DNA of 64,000 bases from Marinagarivorans cellulosilyticus (lineage in GTDB: Bacteria > Pseudomonadota > Gammaproteobacteria > Pseudomonadales > Cellvibrionaceae): the NCBI RefSeq assembly GCF_021655555.1, contig NZ_AP023086.1, positions 2,634,685 through 2,698,684 on the forward strand. The letters are read 5' to 3'. How positions within the stretch are numbered: the stretch's first letter is position 1; each line of letters starts with the position of its first letter. Positions 25,814-35,640 of the stretch are shown here, in pieces. The notes under the pieces were generated by a model. The model made no database searches. It had not been told where the DNA came from and saw only the letters and a program-made list of their open reading frames with translations. The position numbers and the translations under genes are program-made.

Positions 25814-25877
25814 ATTGCTGGTATCAACACCTTGCATTTCAACCACGACATCGGCCCCAAATACACTGATGTCTGGC
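25814..25877 (-). pseudogene. Remnant: 3' tail of a paralogue of the Ser-rich lipoprotein gene
   Basis: Read on the minus strand this short stretch encodes PDISVFGADVVVEMQGVDTSN and then a TAA stop. The intact lipoprotein ending at 28717 finishes with QPDVTVEMQGVDTSN and a stop. The last ten residues are identical and the DNA is clearly related. Nothing upstream of it continues that protein, so only the tail of a second copy survives next to its terminator-like hairpin. Confidence 0.75.
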
Positions 25878-25917
25878 GTTTCTTTGTCTCAATAAAAATG
25901 GTGCGCCCTTCTTTTTG

Positions 25918-27696
25918 TTAATGGGTGCTGATTAAGGGTATATAGCTCGCAGCACCACTGTAAAAATGGTGTGCAGCCATCGCAGGGGTTTGGGTATCCC
26001 CCCATAAGCCGATGCTGTAAATGAGATTGGCAGAGGCATCTACTGCATAGGTTTGTACCTGATAATTCTCGCTGGAAATGCGCGTCGCATCGCCGTTTAT
26101 ATGACCGTTCACCACATACAAACCACCGCCTTTAACATAAAACGATTTTCTCTGTTCAAAGTGTTTCGAAAAGTGCTGAAACTCACTGACACTGTCCGCT
26201 GACTCATCAAACCAATATTCGGTGCCTATCGTAATCGATGATGAGGCTCCAGTGAATGCGAGGCCGTTTATATCGTCTTCGGAATAACTTCGCCCCCAGT
26301 AGTAAACCGTGTTTTCTTTGTAGTTATAGCTTAGTTTTGGCGAGGAATATTCTAGGTCAACCGATAAATTTTGATCGACAATATATCCATTTTGGCAATT
26401 AAATAAGGCCTCGCTTGAATTGGTTAGTAGCGACTTATCCAAAGTGAAACCCGTTGTATCAAAGCGATATAAGGCAGGCTCAATTGCTCCCTCACTATTT
26501 GTTGCACATAAATCCTTGGGTAGAAAAATAACGACATACCCAGAGTTTTCATACAGGATTTCAATATCGAAATCAGCGCCAATCATTAGCGCGTTAAACC
26601 CCACTAATTCATATACATCGATGATTTCGCCATTGCCCAGTAATTCCTTGAGGTACCAACGCTGCGATAATTGTTCATGCACTACCATAAACACTCGCTC
26701 GCTGAGTACTGAGAGTTTCACTATCGCGGAATTTTGCTCGTTATATACTGGGGCTAGCTGCTTACCCTCGCGAGTCATCTGCCACAGTACATTGTCACTC
26801 GCGAGGTATACCATACTTTCACTGAGTGCAATTTGTTGAGGGCGATCATTAAAGCTGGTCACTTGGTCGTTTAACTGATCTTTCAGCTGCCACTCCATCT
26901 CAAGCGGTGAAACCTGTTCCGATGCATTATTAGAGTAGGTCGCTGTTATGTTATTGCTAGGGTTGACCGTATAACCGTATTGCAACAAAGAGGTTTGATG
27001 AAAATTATTGCTAAAGCTTCGCTCAAAGTAGGCTTGAACCGACTCATAATAGGCTGGGACCCACTGATAATCTATATGATCGTACTGGTTAGCATCTAAA
27101 TAAACTGATAGTGCATCCTCATTATAGCTAGGGTTAATACCAAAAAAATTGTATTCGAATAAATGCGTGATATCTGGATCAAAAATCTGCCAATAGTCTG
27201 GGTTTAAAGTCAGTGCATCGTTGCCGTCAAATACTACTGTCAGCGGTACTACACCTTGACTATTGGATTCAACATAACTGTTCGGTAGCGGGAATAACTG
27301 CGCTGCTTTTATTTGCTCGGCATCAATGATGGTAATGCTCACATTCAAGGCGGATAACCTCTCGCCACTATTTGCATCTTCACCAATAACGGTGATTCGG
27401 TAGCGATTATCCCGCATAAAATCTTTGGGAGCTTCATAATTAGGGGACTGTTTAAATTGTATTTCCCCTGTCTGTGTATTAGTGGTAAACAACTCAGCAT
27501 CTTCGCCTTCAACTCGAAAAGATACCTCTGCCCCAATGGTGCCTGCTAGCTCGGCTCGATAAGCAGCGCCGCGATGATTTTCATAAAGCTCAATATCGGG
27601 GTCTGACAGCCAAACATAGTCATTGCCTACACACCCGACCAGGCCGATTAAACTAAGCCCTAGGGCAAAAGGTATTTTATACATAGCAGTCATCAT
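25918..27696 (-). CDS. Lipoprotein with N-terminal cadherin-like domain
   Basis: 592 residues. The signal peptide has lipobox GLVGC with Cys22. Residues ~35-130 look like a cadherin repeat (ELYENHRGAAYRAELAG, TNTQTGEIQFKQSPNYE, RYRITVIGEDANSG, LNVSITIIDAE). The remaining ~450 residues are rich in Tyr, Asn and Ser with WQ-containing strands, possibly propeller-like, but I recognise no family. There is no good ribosome site before the ATG at 27696; the in-frame ATG at 27684 is equally possible. The base composition is AT-richer than the flanking core. It is bounded by gene remnants on both sides, which suggests insertion or rearrangement here. Confidence 0.75.
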   Translation of the reverse strand: MMTAMYKIPFALGLSLIGLVGCVGNDYVWLSDPDIELYENHRGAAYRAELAGTIGAEVSFRVEGEDAELFTTNTQTGEIQFKQSPNYEAPKDFMRDNRYRITVIGEDANSGERLSALNVSITIIDAEQIKAAQLFPLPNSYVESNSQGVVPLTVVFDGNDALTLNPDYWQIFDPDITHLFEYNFFGINPSYNEDALSVYLDANQYDHIDYQWVPAYYESVQAYFERSFSNNFHQTSLLQYGYTVNPSNNITATYSNNASEQVSPLEMEWQLKDQLNDQVTSFNDRPQQIALSESMVYLASDNVLWQMTREGKQLAPVYNEQNSAIVKLSVLSERVFMVVHEQLSQRWYLKELLGNGEIIDVYELVGFNALMIGADFDIEILYENSGYVVIFLPKDLCATNSEGAIEPALYRFDTTGFTLDKSLLTNSSEALFNCQNGYIVDQNLSVDLEYSSPKLSYNYKENTVYYWGRSYSEDDINGLAFTGASSSITIGTEYWFDESADSVSEFQHFSKHFEQRKSFYVKGGGLYVVNGHINGDATRISSENYQVQTYAVDASANLIYSIGLWGDTQTPAMAAHHFYSGAASYIPLISTH

Positions 27697-28451
27697 TTAT
27701 TATCATTATTGAGTCTTCGGCGTAAGCGCTACAGGAGGCGACGTCATTTTTATTATCGAGTGATTGAGACTTAAGCTAATAGCTACTCTAACTGTTTTGA
27801 GAAATTATTGTGAGACGTACCGCACCTTATTTGTATCACTATTTAAGCGCATGGAGTGCTATCGGTATCTTTGTGCGCTGCAGCGCTAGTTCCGTCAAAA
27901 AATAATACAAGACAAAATAAAAACCGCGAAAGATGCATGATCAAAACTAATAAGCTGCTCACAAAATTTACCGGCACGAGACACCAAGGTCTCATATTAG
28001 GTAATAAAATTGCGGGTTACTGAAAGAATGGCTTCAAAAATCGAACAAACAGCAAGTTTAATGAAATAATTAAACACAAGTAGCGGGGGCCTGTAGTGCG
28101 CCAAGTAAAGCTAGCGAATAGATCAAGAGGCGTATCTTCTCTGCTCGGTAAGATTTAGAGCATTGCCGAGCCATGGGCGGTAATAGGTAACCATTATGGC
28201 TAAGCGTTGACAGGGGAGTGCGTGGGCACGGTATCAATATTATTGGGGCTAGCACGAGCATAGGAAGCCGCAAGGTGGCGCCGATATTGTCAGTTTATTA
28301 CTTGCTGCGCTACATCACGTTAAGGCGGTTCCTTCATGCGTGCCAACAATTGAAATAACAATCGGCTGAATGTGTGATGGTATAAACACGAAAAGCTACG
28401 GCATTAATTTTTTCTGAGTATTTCCCTGCGTTATACCATCGTATTCCTTCC
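27697..28451. other. Intergenic region, no gene recognised
   Basis: About 750 bp upstream of the cadherin-like lipoprotein, with scattered stops in all frames. The only frame above 60 codons (28070-28273, minus) has no protein-like features. It is probably promoter plus decayed sequence. Confidence 0.45.
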
Positions 28452-28560
28452 CTAAAATACCAGCCGCAGCTTGTAAGACGCATCGATATTCCAAAACCCA
28501 ATGGAGGTTGGCGTCCCATTGGTATTTTGGTTCGCAGCGTTAGAATTCTTTGCGTGGGGC
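28452..28560 (-). pseudogene. Possible C-terminal remnant of an outer-membrane beta-barrel protein
   Basis: On the minus strand the frame reads NTNGTPTSIGFWNIDASYKLRLVF followed by a stop. The last nine residues alternate and end in Phe, as in the final strand of Omp85-assembled barrels. Upstream the frame runs into the terminator of the next gene and no longer looks like protein. This is suggestive only. Confidence 0.35.
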
Positions 28561-28585
28561 AATGTAATTACTGAAAAATAGAACG

Positions 28586-28620
28586 TAAAAAAGGCGCTCT
28601 CCATATTAGCGGAGAGCGCC
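28586..28620 (-). terminator. Rho-independent terminator of the Ser-rich lipoprotein gene
   Basis: Perfect 10-bp stem GGCGCTCTCC/GGAGAGCGCC with an 8-base loop. On the minus strand it is followed by a run of T (28586-28592). It lies ~100 bp after the lipoprotein stop codon. Confidence 0.75.
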
Positions 28621-28716
28621 CTTGGGCTATTTACTCTATTTAACGGAGACCTTCGCAAGGCCTCTCCGGCTCACTGGCATTACATCATGGTGACTGCCGA
28701 TAAGCGTGTTACGATT

Positions 28717-29904
28717 TTAGTTTGAGGTGTCAACACCTTGCATTTCAACAGTAACATCAGGTTGTATTACATCAATAGTTGCTGTGTCGGCAGCCATATC
28801 AATTTGAACATCCAATGCGATAGGGGTATCACTAGTGCCAATAGTACCGATAGCAGCACCATCTACGCCGATAATGCCGTTAACAACGGAGCCTTCTAAG
28901 TGAACGGCTACAGGTTGGCTCGCAAATTCTATCGATGTAATGCCGCCATCAGAATCTGTAACTGCTTTTAAGTTAATGCCTCCCTTAAAGGCCAGTATTG
29001 GGTTAGTCGTATCGAGTGCAATTGTTACATCGGTTGTGGTTAATTTAAGCTCGTTAACCACCACCTCTAACATGGTTAGACCTGTTAAGCTGTAGGTTGT
29101 GATGCCTGTCGCATTATCTAGCACTATGTTGGCCCCAGCCTCCGAAATAGGGAACTGTAATTCTATATCGAGAGCAACAACAACATCATCAATTTCTTGA
29201 TTAACTGAATATCTCAAAGTTTGTCCGGAAAAGTTCAAACGTTCTTTGGTTTTAATAACATTAATGTCTTCGGACTTCGGTATTACGTATTGAGCGGCTA
29301 TATCATAAATAAGCTCAGCACCAATCGCTGTACCTACAGGCGTTAACGCAGCCACTGCTTTAGCAATTGCCGCTTCGTCTAGGCCTTGTGCGACAAGGTC
29401 TAAGTAAAATGCGTCGAAGGCGTCTTTATCAACAAGGTTAATGAATGCCTCGCCTAAGTTTGCAACAGCGTCTACCTCAATGCTTTGGTCTTCGCTCAAT
29501 GCTTCAGTAAAGCTTAAATCTTCGATATTTACGGTGGGAGCAGAAGAGCTGCTAGCGACAGGAGCCGAGCTTGAAGAGGCTTCAGGTGCCGAACTTGATG
29601 ATATAACAACTATAGGTGCAGAGCTTGAAGAAACAACTACAGGCGCAGAGCTTGAAGACACAATTACAGGCGCAGAACTAGAAGAAACAACTACAGGCAC
29701 AGAGCTTGAAGACACAATTACAGATGTATCGCTTGAAGATACAATGTCAGGAGCAGAGCTATCAGAGCTATCGGCGGCAGGGCAGCCGTATTCGCCAGGG
29801 TGGTGGTCGCAGATTGCGGGATCAAGTTCATAATTATTCTTGCCGATACAGCCGGCTAGGGTAAGCGATAATATACCGAGGGTTGGTATTGATAAAATTT
29901 TCAT
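28717..29904 (-). CDS. Serine-rich-linker lipoprotein of unknown function
   Basis: 395 residues from the ATG at 29904; a GTG 12 bases further upstream is not needed. Lipobox LTLAGC with Cys19. Residues ~48-125 are a repetitive linker of nine-residue units (SSSSAPVVV and variants). The remaining ~270 residues form a predicted secreted domain with NIEDLSFTEALS, repeated beta-strands and the C-terminus VEMQGVDTSN. I know no function for this domain. Such linkers are typical of secreted proteins of Cellvibrionaceae, where they join modules to the envelope. A truncated relative of its 3' end sits at 25814-25877. Confidence 0.8.
   Translation of the reverse strand: MKILSIPTLGILSLTLAGCIGKNNYELDPAICDHHPGEYGCPAADSSDSSAPDIVSSSDTSVIVSSSSVPVVVSSSSAPVIVSSSSAPVVVSSSSAPIVVISSSSAPEASSSSAPVASSSSAPTVNIEDLSFTEALSEDQSIEVDAVANLGEAFINLVDKDAFDAFYLDLVAQGLDEAAIAKAVAALTPVGTAIGAELIYDIAAQYVIPKSEDINVIKTKERLNFSGQTLRYSVNQEIDDVVVALDIELQFPISEAGANIVLDNATGITTYSLTGLTMLEVVVNELKLTTTDVTIALDTTNPILAFKGGINLKAVTDSDGGITSIEFASQPVAVHLEGSVVNGIIGVDGAAIGTIGTSDTPIALDVQIDMAADTATIDVIQPDVTVEMQGVDTSN
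29609..29760 (-). repeat. 27-bp tandem repeat coding the Ser-rich linker
   Basis: About five to six units of 27 bp coding for SSSSAP plus three hydrophobic residues. Alternate units are more alike (GAAACAACTACAG versus GACACAATTACAG versions), which shows growth by duplication of a 54-bp pair. Length variation between strains is likely. Confidence 0.8.
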
Positions 29905-31068
29905 AGTTTTTCTCACTGAGGGGTGGTCTAAGACAATCAGGTAAGCGCGATAATATATAAGTAATCGCGGTAAGCCATGGCCGATACCTCTAATTCGTGA
30001 TGTCGTGCGTATTTTTTTTCAACATTTGGGATGAAAAAGAAAAATGAGTGCTGGTGATTATTAATTTGAAGCTACAGATGCTAATGAAATTTTTGATCTC
30101 TACCTGAGTTGATTTAGGCTGATTTTTTTAAAAGTAAACCGTGATGCGTTAAACACTCTGGATATTTTTGGGGTGCGTTAAATATTTTTAGTAAATTTCA
30201 ACGTGTTGGTTTTGTGTTTTATTGGCCATTTTTGGTTTTTAATACCCCAGTAATATTGATTTTTATGGGTTTGAATTATTTTTATAGGGGCTCTGCTTTT
30301 CTTTTGGATCTTATTACCGAAGGGCTTCTGTCTTACAAAAAGCGTTTTTTAGCGCTAGGTTCGGCTGTAAGTTTTTTAATTGCGTATATAGCAAAATGAA
30401 ATAAATAGATTTCTTCTTGTATTCTCTGGGTGTTAGCTATGGATTCATTAAGTAATTTTGATACTTTGTGGCATAACTTGTATACCCGTGTTCGTTGCAA
30501 TTCGTATTTTTTATGATTCAGCCGGAATGAATTGGCAGCTAGTCTTAATGCTAAAACGTAATTTCTTTAAAAATAGAAGTCAGTTCTCAAAGGTGTAATA
30601 TATTCCTTGTGTTTTGGTTGTTATTAAAAACCTCGCTGTTGGGTGTTAGGAGTAGTTGGTTTGGCGCTGGAGTTGAGCCTTGATGCCCAGCTAAAAGTCA
30701 CGGTTATAAATATTTGATTTCCCATTTTGTAAGTTTTCTGGTGATTAATTATCTATTTTGTATGCAGTTATTGCTGCAAGCTTTGCGAAAGGCTAGAAAT
30801 TTTCTTACCGGCTTAAGGCTGCAGTTTGTCATAACATTTTACTTTGACTCCGGTGTCCTTTGCGTTTCTCAATTTGGATCCTAGTGTTGTGTACAGGCTG
30901 CATCTGTCGTAGTTGTTATGTGTATTCATTAATGAGGTTGTAACCTTAAGCGGGTATAGCGAGAGCATGCCCATTGCCTGTTAGTCTTGTTAAACTGCAT
31001 TTTGGGTATGTGTTGACGCCGGTGTCTTTATGGTGGCGCCGTTTTAAGTTTTTGGGAGGTGTAATGCT
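29905..31068. other. Long AT-rich intergenic region without a convincing gene
   Basis: 1.16 kb. A 61-codon hydrophobic frame at 30214-30399 would need a GTG start without a ribosome site and is not called. No tRNA, clear terminator or repeat was recognised. It could hold a small RNA or long leader for the DUF748 gene, but nothing specific supports this. Confidence 0.4.
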
Positions 31069-34000
31069 ATGAGTATCTCTAAAGGGGCAGTTATGTTGGT
31101 TTTACTCAAAACCCACAAAAAGCGCATTGCGTGGTGTTTGGGTACCGTGCTGGTGTATGGAGTTCTTTTGGGTGTTGTCGTGCCTAAGGTGGCTCTTATT
31201 CAGGCTAAAAAACTTGCCGAGCAGAGGTTGGGGTTAACTTTAGAGGTTGAGCGCTTACGGCTAAACCCTTTTATTTTTACCGTAGATATCCGGCAATTGG
31301 CGTTGCATCAGCCGCAAGGTGAGAAGGTTTTTGGTTTTGATCGTTTTTTGATCGATTTTGAGGCGTCAAGTTTGTTCCGTTGGGCGTGGACATTAAAACA
31401 CCTAGAGCTAACCGGTTTAACTACGCACCTTGAGCGATATAGTAAAGCTGAAAATACGCTATCGCGCTTACAGGACAAATGGTTGTCTTCTGTGTCACCC
31501 GGCGAGCCGGTTCTATCCAATACTGAAGAGCGCAATAGTGATGCTGGTTCCCCCGAGCTTCCTCGCTTTTTGGTGCGCAATATCCGCTTAGAGGTCGAAT
31601 CGGCCACGCTAGTCGATAACGTGCCCCTAACACCATTTAGCAACATTATTGGGCCGATTAATATTGGCATCGACGAACTAACATCTCTGCCGGATCGCGT
31701 CGGCGTCCATCGCATATTGATCAAAGGCGATCGTGGTATAGCTGTCAGTTGGCAGGGTGATATTGATCTTACGCCGATGAGTAGTCGAGGTGAGATTACT
31801 GTAAAGGGGCCATACCCTGTGATTGCGTCTGATTATCTACAGGACTCGTTGCCTATAGTTATTGATAGTGGCGATTTTTCAATGTCTTTGAGCTATCAGC
31901 TGCAGGCGTTCACAGAGCCTTCAAAGCCGCTGTCTGTTTCTATGGATAATATCGATGTTTCTCTAGATAACCTTAGCGTCAAAAACAAGGCAAGCTTGGA
32001 ACCGCTATATTATTTAGAGCGGTTCGCATTGGCTAATGCTAGCGTGCAGTGGCCAGAGCAAACCGTATTGTTGCCTCATATTGCAATGCGCGGCGGGGAG
32101 ATTTGGTTGCAGCGCGATGCCGAGGGCATTACTAACGTTGAGCATCTGTTAGCGTCGTTTAATGCCGGCCCTAAAAGCTCTAGTCCAAATAGTGCAATAA
32201 CATCATCTGGCTCAGTAGCGCCGACGCAGAATGCTCCTGCACTTGGCTCTGCTAAAGTGGCAGAGTCTATGCCGTGGTCTGTGCAAAATACTTTGTTTGA
32301 ATTGGATGGTTGGGCTTTGCACTGGTTAGATAAAACGATTGCAACTTCCCCAGAATACGAAATTTCGAATATTTCTCTAGCATTGCGCGATTACGTATTT
32401 AAAGATCACGCCCCGCTTTCGTTTGATTATGGCCTGTCTTTGCTGGGTGGGCATATATCGGGGCAGGGGAGTGTGGTGCCCATGCCATTCGGAAGCTTAA
32501 AGTCCAGCGTTAATATCGAACAGCTCTTGTTAACTCACTTGCAACCTTATATTGCGAGCGTGGCAAAAGTCTCGATGAGTGACGGTGCTTTTAATGGTAA
32601 TGCATTAATCGAGTCGCAATCGGAGGGTTTCTCTATAGAAAGCACTTTTGCGATTACCGATCTTAAAATACTGAATGACTTTGACGGTGCAGCAGGCCCC
32701 TCTCAAGATATTTTGAGCTGGAAAAAACTCACCTTTGATAATGTGCAGGCAGCAACACAAGATAAGGCTGTGAGTATTCATCGTATAGTATTGGATAAAC
32801 CATTTGCTGATTTTGCTATTGAGCAAGATGGTACAACAACGATTGATAAAATTTTAATTGCTCAGGCGCCTCCGCCAGAAGAACCGCAAGCGGTAAAAAA
32901 ACCTAAAGATGAGGCGCTAAATACTGCAGATCCAGAAACCAATTTTCATTTTAGTATTGGCAGTGTTCAAATTGTGGATGGCGGGGGTTATTTTGCCGAT
33001 GCCTCTTTACCCTTGCCTTTTGCCACCAAAATACATCACCTAAATGGCGGTATTGAATCATTGGATAGTCAAAGCCAAGCGGCCTCTGACTTAACAATGG
33101 AGGGGCAGTTAGATGAATACGGCTTGTTGAGTGTGAAGGGGCGCTTAAGTCCGTTTGCTTTTGATCAGGCCTCTGATATTGCCTTGAGCTTTAAAAATGT
33201 CAATGTGCCTAATTTTACGCCTTACTCTGTCAAGTTTGCAGGGCGGAAAATTACCGATGGGCGTTTAGATCTCAATTTAAAGTACACGCTTGATAAGGGG
33301 CAAATGATCGGCGATAACAATGTGGTGTTGAGGTCGTTTGATTTAGGTGAGTCTATTGAGCAGCCTGGTGCTATGGACTTACCTTTGGATTTAGCCATTG
33401 CCTTGTTAAAAGATGGTGACGGCAAAATTACCATGAACATTCCCGTTAAGGGTGATGTGAATAGCCCCGAGTTCTCAGTGGGTGATGTGGTTGGGCAGGC
33501 GTTGGTGAAAATTTTAAAAAGTGCCATCACGTCTCCTTTTCGATTGTTGGCTGGTATTGTTGGGGGCGATGCGGATAATTTTGGCCAGGTGGTATTCTCC
33601 CCTGGGCGCGCAGACATTACACCGCCAGAAAGAGAAAAGCTTGATGGCTTGGCAAAAGCGATGAAGGCAAGGCCGGAATTGGCGCTCAATATTGCGGGTG
33701 TTTTTGATGAACAGTGGGATCTTGCTACATTGCAGCAACAGCAATTTAACGGCCAAGTAAAGGCGTACTTTGGTGAGCAGTTTGATAGTTTGTCGCTTAG
33801 CTCTAAAGATTACCTTAAATACTTAGAGTCTCGTTACGAGACGCTATTGTTAACCCCAGCGCTATCGCAGCTGGAACAGCAATTTATATCGCCAGAGGAT
33901 AAAAAAACACTCGATAAGCTAGCGTATGCCAAAGCCGTCAAACAGCGCTTGGTCGAGAAGGAAGTGATTCCAAATGAAGCATTGAGGGCGCTAGCTAATC

Positions 34001-34140
34001 AGCGCGCGGATAATGTGAAAACATTGCTGTCGGCATCCGCAATCGACGTTAAACGGTTAATAGTGGTTGAGCCTTTAGCGCTTGATGTGAATTCTAGCAA
34101 TGACTTAAAAATGCAGTTAGCCGTGACCGTGGCAGATTGA
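31069..34140 (+). CDS. DUF748 domain-containing protein (AsmA-like envelope protein)
   Basis: 1023 residues with one N-terminal membrane anchor (~18-38). The periplasmic part begins with an AsmA/DUF748-like block (RLGLTLEVERLRLNPFIFTVDIRQLAL) and has long beta-rich repeats. The region ~640-850 is the DUF748 core (NFHFSIGSVQIVDGGGYFADASLP, then KFAGRKITDGRLDLNLKYTL and NVVLRSFDLGE). The C-terminal ~150 residues contain an OmpA-like start (VVFSPGRADITPPEREKLDGLAKAM) and helices. Family members are large envelope proteins thought to handle lipids or outer-membrane assembly. GGGAGGTG precedes the ATG. Confidence 0.88.
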   Translation: MSISKGAVMLVLLKTHKKRIAWCLGTVLVYGVLLGVVVPKVALIQAKKLAEQRLGLTLEVERLRLNPFIFTVDIRQLALHQPQGEKVFGFDRFLIDFEASSLFRWAWTLKHLELTGLTTHLERYSKAENTLSRLQDKWLSSVSPGEPVLSNTEERNSDAGSPELPRFLVRNIRLEVESATLVDNVPLTPFSNIIGPINIGIDELTSLPDRVGVHRILIKGDRGIAVSWQGDIDLTPMSSRGEITVKGPYPVIASDYLQDSLPIVIDSGDFSMSLSYQLQAFTEPSKPLSVSMDNIDVSLDNLSVKNKASLEPLYYLERFALANASVQWPEQTVLLPHIAMRGGEIWLQRDAEGITNVEHLLASFNAGPKSSSPNSAITSSGSVAPTQNAPALGSAKVAESMPWSVQNTLFELDGWALHWLDKTIATSPEYEISNISLALRDYVFKDHAPLSFDYGLSLLGGHISGQGSVVPMPFGSLKSSVNIEQLLLTHLQPYIASVAKVSMSDGAFNGNALIESQSEGFSIESTFAITDLKILNDFDGAAGPSQDILSWKKLTFDNVQAATQDKAVSIHRIVLDKPFADFAIEQDGTTTIDKILIAQAPPPEEPQAVKKPKDEALNTADPETNFHFSIGSVQIVDGGGYFADASLPLPFATKIHHLNGGIESLDSQSQAASDLTMEGQLDEYGLLSVKGRLSPFAFDQASDIALSFKNVNVPNFTPYSVKFAGRKITDGRLDLNLKYTLDKGQMIGDNNVVLRSFDLGESIEQPGAMDLPLDLAIALLKDGDGKITMNIPVKGDVNSPEFSVGDVVGQALVKILKSAITSPFRLLAGIVGGDADNFGQVVFSPGRADITPPEREKLDGLAKAMKARPELALNIAGVFDEQWDLATLQQQQFNGQVKAYFGEQFDSLSLSSKDYLKYLESRYETLLLTPALSQLEQQFISPEDKKTLDKLAYAKAVKQRLVEKEVIPNEALRALANQRADNVKTLLSASAIDVKRLIVVEPLALDVNSSNDLKMQLAVTVAD

Positions 34141-34211
34141 TAATGGTTGCGAGTTAAACGCCGGCTTGATGCGCGGCGTTAAGCTTCTAAACGATGCAAG
34201 GGCTGGAGCAT

Positions 34212-34877
34212 TTAGTGGTTCGAAAAGTTTCGTTGCCACGTTTTATCCTTAGCCAAGCAAAAACTGTAGTTGCCGTTGGAGGATTCGCCTTTGCTGTCAG
34301 AAATAGATATCGCAATATCTCGGCATTTTTTGCTGTTTTGACGGTAGTTAGCCGTGACAACATTGACGCCTGAGTGCTGAGTTTCTGGGTTGTACCACGA
34401 GTACGGGTGACCAATATTTGCCGACTCCAGTGCCAGCTCTGCAGAATTGCTTAGTTTTGCCCAGTCGTCCTCAGTGAAGCGGCGAGCGGGCGTATCTTTA
34501 ACTTGCCACTGGTTGTCCACTTTACAAATGTCAAAGCGGTAGGCTTCGCGCGCTTCGCCGTTGGCTAGCAAGAATAAAGAGCGGCGGCAGGTATGATTGC
34601 CGCTGGTATAAGTGAACTTCACCTTGTACTTGCCGGCTAAATCACTGGTTGAGCTGCGCCAAGTGACTTCTTTGTGGTCCTCAAGGGTGTCTAGTCCATC
34701 GCGGATAAATTTTTTAAATTCAGCAATTTCCTCGTGAGAAAAGTCCCCTAGAATAGAATTTTTCAAAAAACTTACGTTGAGAGCGTGGGCCGCTTGCGCA
34801 CCAAAGAGGCTGCTAGTGAGTATGGCGCTGGCAACTATAGGTGCACGCAGTCGTAAAAAAGAGGGTTTCATGATCAT
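34212..34877 (-). CDS. Secreted 17-kDa surface-antigen-like protein (two related halves)
   Basis: 221 residues with a signal peptide ending near AQAAHA (about residue 33). The mature protein seems to contain two versions of the same motif: HKEVTWRSSTSDLAGKYKVKFTY...CRRSLFLL and GHPYSWYNPETQHSGVNVVTANYRQNSKKCRDIAISI. The pattern W-N-P/S-x-x-S/G ... C-R-x is that of the RT0821/17-kDa surface antigen C-terminal domain (17kDa_Anti_2). Function unknown, probably envelope located. The in-frame ATG at 34871 is an alternative start. Confidence 0.7.
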   Translation of the reverse strand: MIMKPSFLRLRAPIVASAILTSSLFGAQAAHALNVSFLKNSILGDFSHEEIAEFKKFIRDGLDTLEDHKEVTWRSSTSDLAGKYKVKFTYTSGNHTCRRSLFLLANGEAREAYRFDICKVDNQWQVKDTPARRFTEDDWAKLSNSAELALESANIGHPYSWYNPETQHSGVNVVTANYRQNSKKCRDIAISISDSKGESSNGNYSFCLAKDKTWQRNFSNH

Positions 34878-35055
34878 TTGCTACTCGTCATTGTGATCAG
34901 GCATTTGGGCGGCGCGAACGGGCTCAAGCTTTGTTGTATTGCACAAGCCTAGGTCGTTGTTATACTGCGCAAGCTTAACATAACGCCGGCGTTTAACATT
35001 ATATGGGGCGCCATTATATCCTGTGATTTTTTGATACAACAGTTGGATCAATACC

Positions 35056-35637
35056 ATGAAATTAGTATTTATTACGCCCATTATCGCGCTATTGCTGTGC
35101 GCAATAACCGCTTGTTCAACGAACCCTTTGAATGTAAAAACTGACGTTGTGACTGACGAATTCAAAGACTTTGCCACGTACAGCTGGCACATTCAAAGCA
35201 AGCAAGGCTTAAATCCAGCAGAGAAAAAGGTCGACAGCTTGGTAAAGGCGATTGTTAATAAGCAGTTGGCAGCAAAAGGCTACGCGCTAGTGGCCGCGGC
35301 TAAGGCCGACTTTCTAGTGAATTATGAACTTACGGCTCAGGACCTTGTTGATGTAACGGCCATGAATGTTTATTCCGGTATGGGAGATGGATTTGTTTGG
35401 CGCCATGGTGAAGGTGTAAGCAATGAGGTGTATGTTCAAAGTAAAGAGTACAACATTGATACCTTTAAAAAGGGCACCTTAATCTTTGATTTTGTGAATG
35501 CGACATCAGATAAGCTGGTTTGGCGTGGTGTTGCAACCAAGCGTATTGATCACCAGCTGAACAATGCTGAAATTGAAACGGGTTTAAACAATGCCTTTAA
35601 TGCATTGCTAAAGGATATTCCCAGCGCAAAGAAATAA
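35056..35637 (+). CDS. DUF4136 lipoprotein
   Basis: 193 residues with lipobox AITAC (Cys20). The DUF4136 pattern is visible: DEFKDFATYSWHIQ near the start, VDSLVKAIVNKQLAAKGYALVAAAKADFLVNYELTA in the middle, and a late GTLIFDFVNATSDKLVWRGVA segment. Members are small outer-membrane-associated lipoproteins of unknown function. It is convergent with rlmA, with the two stop codons only 3 bp apart. Confidence 0.88.
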   Translation: MKLVFITPIIALLLCAITACSTNPLNVKTDVVTDEFKDFATYSWHIQSKQGLNPAEKKVDSLVKAIVNKQLAAKGYALVAAAKADFLVNYELTAQDLVDVTAMNVYSGMGDGFVWRHGEGVSNEVYVQSKEYNIDTFKKGTLIFDFVNATSDKLVWRGVATKRIDHQLNNAEIETGLNNAFNALLKDIPSAKK

Positions 35638-35640
35638 CCC

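Noticed and set aside
29580..29770. Regular short repeats resembling a CRISPR array
   Set aside because: The repeats are contiguous 27-bp units without unique spacers, are in frame in a lipoprotein gene, and code for SSSSAPVVV-type residues.
30214..30399. 61-codon hydrophobic frame, possible small membrane protein
   Set aside because: Needs a GTG start without a Shine-Dalgarno sequence in a generally AT-rich region where Phe/Leu/Ile-rich frames occur by chance.
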